DNA of 64,000 nucleotides from Phorcus lineatus (taxonomy: Eukaryota; Mollusca; Gastropoda; Trochida; Trochidae): assembly GCA_921293015.1 (NCBI GenBank), contig OV121090.1, forward strand, positions 16,647,304 through 16,711,303, given 5' to 3'. The position numbers and the translations under genes were made by a program. Shown here in pieces: positions 59,315 through 64,000 of this stretch (position 1 is the stretch's first letter; every line of letters starts with the position of its first letter). The notes under the pieces were generated by a model, which worked only from the letters and a program-made list of their open reading frames with translations, was not told where the DNA came from and ran no database searches.

Positions 59315-62300
59315 GTAAGTTTCAATTAAACATTTATGTTGTTTGAATGTTGTGATGTGTATTGTGCTCTGTACATGACTTGGGTCCAAATATTTTTTTC
59401 ATGTGGCCTCCTAAACTCAAAATGATGTACACACAGATGTCAGTTTGCATTATTCTACATATAGGAGACCTCTGGGTGAGTTCTGGCTTTGTGCCATATT
59501 GCAGTAAACATTGTGAACTTAATTTAATACATCAGTTTTGATATTTGTAACTATTAATGGTCAAGGGAATTTTAAGAATTGTTATCAATGAAGGGGATTC
59601 ACTGTTTATTATAACTTGTATATTTTGTAAAATTGAATTCAAAAGTACAAATTTATTGTATTCATCAATCACAAATGCCTATAATTCTTTAAAATAAGAA
59701 GAAATTTGTTAAATTGGTGAGAAATGTACTGGATTAGAATTAGAGTGTAAAGTGTAAAGTGTAAAGTATAAGAATGTTCAATAACTGATCAGACTTGTCA
59801 GGTTCCTTTCACCGGAACAATCTAATGATAAATAAACAGAAACACTGCCTTTGCTTCATGTTGAAAGTCAATAAGTTTTGTATATGGGGGCTTAGTATTT
59901 GAAAGCTTCAATACTGTGAGCAGTAGCAGCAGATCTTGTCAAGATAAATGGACCACTTGTGTTGCTATGTATTAGAAAACACTGCTTATGGACACAAGTC
60001 TTCTTTGTATGGTCATATTTCACCCAATTTCCATAAAGCATTATTGTTTCTGGCCAGACATTTCAACTTGAGCAAAGCAAGCACGGGCAGGTTTGCATAC
60101 TTTGACACAAGGACTTGCAGATAATGCAGCATCAGCTCGGCCGATCTATAACTTGCAGGTCCATCTTCATTATAGCAAGAATTTATTTATGTCCTGTCGT
60201 TTTGCGTGGTGTTTGCATATGAACTTTGGTTTATTGTATCCATGGCAGGAGATGTATTTGCATATTGGGTCTAACAAAGTACAGAATATTACTTCTCTTT
60301 TCTATGTAGCTGTCTATATGAAGGCCATATAAGTCCCCTGGTAACAAATATCTTCATCTGATCAATGATTTTAGCTGACCAGGGGTTTTGGCAAGTTCTA
60401 TTTAACTGAAGTTTTTAGTGTCGTTAATAGCGTTGCGTTTGAAAAAGGTTTTAGTTGTTCACTGATAAAAATGTCAAAATTAATATTTTCACTTTTTAGA
60501 TGAATTTGAATAATAAAATATGTGATAATTTGTAGATATCCTTATTTTGATTACATTTAATTCAAAATCAAATTCTAAATCCTGTTTTTATAAAGATACA
60601 ATTTTGATAATGGTGCTTTTAAAATAAAATGTTTAGATTTATGCAAAATTAATATATCTAAACTGTGCAAAAAATGACAATTCTAAGAATATGGATGAAT
60701 TGAAAGGAAAATAAAATATCAATCAAATAAATTTAATCAGATGTTTCAAATACTAAAATCTATAAAAACTACTAAAGTTGATAAATCAAATTCATTTCTA
60801 TAAAAGGAATTTCAGGGTTTTCTCAATGCAATCAAAGATAAAAACTGCTGGCTATGAATTCTGATATTTTGATATCATATTCAGCAAAAAGTGTTTATTT
60901 CTCTGTGTGAGGTCTGTGAGTGCCAATCAATAGCCATTGGTTGTGTAAAACAGGAAGTCAGTCTAGTTGAACCAGAGTCATGGTTATCAGAACTCCAATG
61001 AATATTGTCATGACATTGTTCAAATGTCCAATGCAATCAGTATAGGGGGCTAGGACTCTATTCACTTTGAATATAAACATTAAATCTTTTGGAGAATAAC
61101 TTAGTGATGTTGAAGTTAGTCATTTATGACATTTTCAGACAGGAGTAATGTTTTAAATGTGTAAATTTGATATATATGAGGACTTCGTTAGCTTGTTTGA
61201 TAAATTGTCATGATTAACCTTTTATTTCTATTAATGATAACACTGCTTATGTATTGACATGGATGATATGAAAATAGTAGCATTTTTTGTTTGATTTGTA
61301 TGTAAACACTACAGTATGGCTGTTTAGCAATAATTTGATATATTCATGAAGAAAGATAAAATCTAAATCTGCCTCTTTGCCATAAATATTAATTGAACAG
61401 TTTCCCTGAAACCAATAAGATTCAAATGAAAACAGTAACTGTTTTCTGACTATAGGTCTCCAATATTTTTGAAATTTCATTGTGTACATTGCTCAAATGT
61501 TGACTGTTTACTCACATGACACAACTACATTTTCTTATATATTCTTCCTTCCTTTTTTGTTGATTATGGATTTAAAGTGTATGGTTACCATGGAAATTAA
61601 TGCATAAATCATTCATTTGAATTGATTTCTAAAATCTGTGCATCCTATTCACCCACTGATAGCTGCATAATGACATTTGGAAATCAGAAATGGAAATGAT
61701 GGAATCCAAATCACAACAAGGGTCAAAACATTTGTCTTGCCTAAACAATTTATACCCTTTCTTGTCCCTCACCCTTTTTCTACAGAAATCATTAGTAAAG
61801 ATGAATGTAACAATTCGTTGTGAAAACCATCACTGTTAATAATGTCTATTTATGATAAGCAAGGTTGATGTACACCACATTTCAAATAAAGTGATTTGAA
61901 CTTAGCAATCATAGATCTCCCTCTTTCCCTACAATAAGATAGAACAAAGTCGTTGCTGAGTGTGTGACTCTAGGAATCATAGCATTAACAAGTAAATGGA
62001 TCAGTATTTCAATGATTAACAACTTCAATGATCCAAGACAGGAAGGCTAATGATGGCAGAATAATGATTGTAATTTGTATCAGCAGATGAAGGGAAGCCA
62101 ATGTCAGACACAGGTAAACTCTATAGAAGAGGCCTGTTATGTGAGTGATATTCTTAACCAACTTCATGACTGATTAACCTTTTATGATATATATTCTTTT
62201 TTCAAACAATTTCTTATGTCTTTTGTCTGGTGTAGGAATGAATGACTCAGATTTGACATTTACAGTATGATTTATTATGGAAAATTTTTTTGGACATGTC

Positions 62301-64000
62301 TGGAATAAATTTGTAGTTTAATCAACAATATGATCTTTTCGATTATGATGCTGTTTGCAAATGTTTCAACCTTTCTGTGTTTTATTGTTTTGTTTCAATG
62401 TTTTTTATTTCTTCATTATTGTCCAGAAACCCTCAAATATATGATAAATCAAAATCTAAATATAAATGCTGTGTTAATGCAGTAGTTTTAAAATGAATTT
62501 CTATGAATCTTTTATAGTTAAAAAGGGGCAGTAGCATGTTTTTGAAAGATTTTGTTCTTCAAATTTCCCCCAATAACATTAGTTTATGCCAATTGTAATA
62601 TCTTCAGGAGGTCAAATCATCTCATTTCTATGTCCACAGTCATGGAGAAAATAATCGTGTAACAAGCAAACATCACTGGCATCCCTTTTGGTGTTATCAC
62701 CTTTAAACACCTGATGTAGGGATGATGATACCTCCCCTCTAGATTGTAAGGTTTCAGTGCAGTTTTACACTGAATCTAATTACGATGATTTTCTAGTCCC
62801 AGAGTAAGGTTTAGCATAAAGACAAACATATTGCAGGTTTCTTGCTACAATAATAGGTGATGCCTCTATGAAAGCTTGATACAGCCATCACCCAACCTCC
62901 TGCCTCGTTCAGTCAACCTGCCCATGAAAACTTGTTTCCTTCGAGAAGAAAGAGGTTCTCAATCAAAATTACTCATTTAACAAGTCATGTCTGAAATTGA
63001 AAACTGCTTTTTGAATCAATGCACTGAATTTATTCAGAGTACATGCTTAAGATTCAGATGAGAGGAATTACTTTCAAGCTTTTCCAATCCATTTTGTCTG
63101 TTTGTGAAAATGGGCGTAATGAAACAATTCATGGTCCATGTCTGAAAGTGGAAGACTTTTGAAACTAATTGATAGAATGACAAGATTTTGGTGTATAGTT
63201 CAGCAGAGTTGAGATCAATACATATTTGGATATTATATGAGTGTCCATGACATACTATGTTTAGGACATGAGTGCTTGATATTAGTATATATACTGATAT
63301 TAAGGCATGAGTGTCGTAAACATAGTATGTCATGGACACAAATATGATATTCTGTTTATTGCCGAAGTCGAGAAATCAAAGAAATTAATCAAAATCAACA
63401 TCCAAACATAGACATAGGCCCATTTGGAACACAACGTCGTAGGCAAACTGTGATGTCAAAGCATTGTTTTTGACGTGACGTCACAATGAAAAAGTGATAT
63501 TATGCCTTACGGCATTGTAACAAAAATATGAACCTATATATGCCCTCGTAGGTAATAAATAGAAGACCTGATACAGTAAGTATTTTTGCCTTTGACAAGT
63601 TCATGCTTGAAAGAAGAAAATGTCTAAAAATAAAGTGTAGGCTGACAGTATTTGAACTGATCTAAGACCTTACACAGTAGTTGCGAGGTAATCAAGCCAT
63701 AGATGACTAACAGTTAACTGTACCGCAGCATTGATAGGACTTGAAGTCTTCGCGCAGCAAGCAAGTTCTGCAGCCTGTCTCATTCTTTGGCGCGAATGTG
63801 TCAGGATGAACTAATTGTTGGCTGTGTAAGGTTTCACCTTTAGCAGTTTGGAACATGTCCTGTTCTAGCTCACATGGGAATGGGATTACGTACAGAATGA
63901 AAAATCAATGAACTCACAGAGACTCTTTTCTCGCATGGCAAACATCAATTTTATCTGACAGTGATTTCAACATGGGAGTCGATGATCCTTCACGGCAATA
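59315..64000 (+). other. Start of intron 4 of the LRP-like gene
   Basis: After the GTAAGT donor I found no further YWTD exon up to the window end. Apart from the palindrome at 63241 the stretch is AT-rich without recognised features. A small GTAAAGT triplication lies near 59750. Confidence 0.5.
63241..63339. repeat. 99 bp near-perfect palindrome (hairpin)
   Basis: The outer arms GTGTCCATGACATACTATGT-TTA (63241-63263) and the exact complement at 63317-63339 are 23 bp and perfect. The inner part also pairs (TGATATTAGTATAT with ATACTGATATTA), with a mismatched patch between, so the whole segment can form a stem of about 49 bp with almost no loop. ATATGA occurs next to both sides (63235-63240 and 63342-63347), which could be a target duplication. 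It could be a small fold-back MITE or a hairpin RNA source. Confidence 0.8.

Noticed and set aside
1-64000. CRISPR arrays, bacterial operons or phage genes
   Set aside because: The DNA is clearly eukaryotic with spliced genes; the tandem repeats lack spacer structure.

Overview
This is animal nuclear DNA: AT-rich, with large spliced introns, two multi-exon genes for secreted or membrane modular proteins, and many interspersed and tandem repeats. The repeat types (a tRNA-derived SINE, a hAT element, a mariner relic, and short elements with hairpin ends of a kind common in shellfish genomes) suggest a lophotrochozoan, most likely a mollusc. That is inference, since no species marker is present.

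Gene 1, minus strand, about 12.9 kb down to 1 and running off the left edge: the 5' part of an SVEP1-like extracellular protein. Ten coding exons give a signal peptide, a von Willebrand A domain, an EGF-like module, an ephrin-receptor-like cysteine module, three Sushi/CCP domains, two HYR domains, a fourth Sushi domain and the start of a further exon. All nine introns are phase 1 and every complete internal exon is a multiple of three. A TATA box near 12.94 kb and a possible noncoding first exon at 12.8-12.9 kb may be its promoter.

Gene 2, plus strand, 18.67 kb to beyond the right edge: the 5' end of an LDL-receptor-related (LRP-like) protein. A signal-peptide exon is followed by three exons of a YWTD beta-propeller (37.1, 46.3 and 59.1 kb), separated by introns of about 9-18 kb. 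The genes are divergent and share a roughly 5.7 kb intergenic region. Both products belong to extracellular adhesion or receptor families, but nothing in the sequence shows that they act together.

The rest is intronic or intergenic and rich in repeats: a 1.6 kb TTAA-flanked repeat present twice in opposite orientation (3.46-5.04 kb and 15.39-16.99 kb); a minisatellite that repeats the exon 7 splice donor; a 33 bp minisatellite; a hairpin-forming insertion with a 14 bp target duplication; a tRNA-SINE with a 15 bp target duplication; an 86 bp satellite of 20 full units with a local 4-unit higher-order period; two copies of a hairpin-ended repeat; a 3 kb hAT transposon with intact ends and broken transposase; a 594 bp MITE; a mariner relic; and a 99 bp near-palindrome. 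The clearest leads for something undescribed are the splice-donor minisatellite, the hairpin insertion, the inverted 1.6 kb pair around the first exons of gene 1, and a possible alternative first exon of gene 2.
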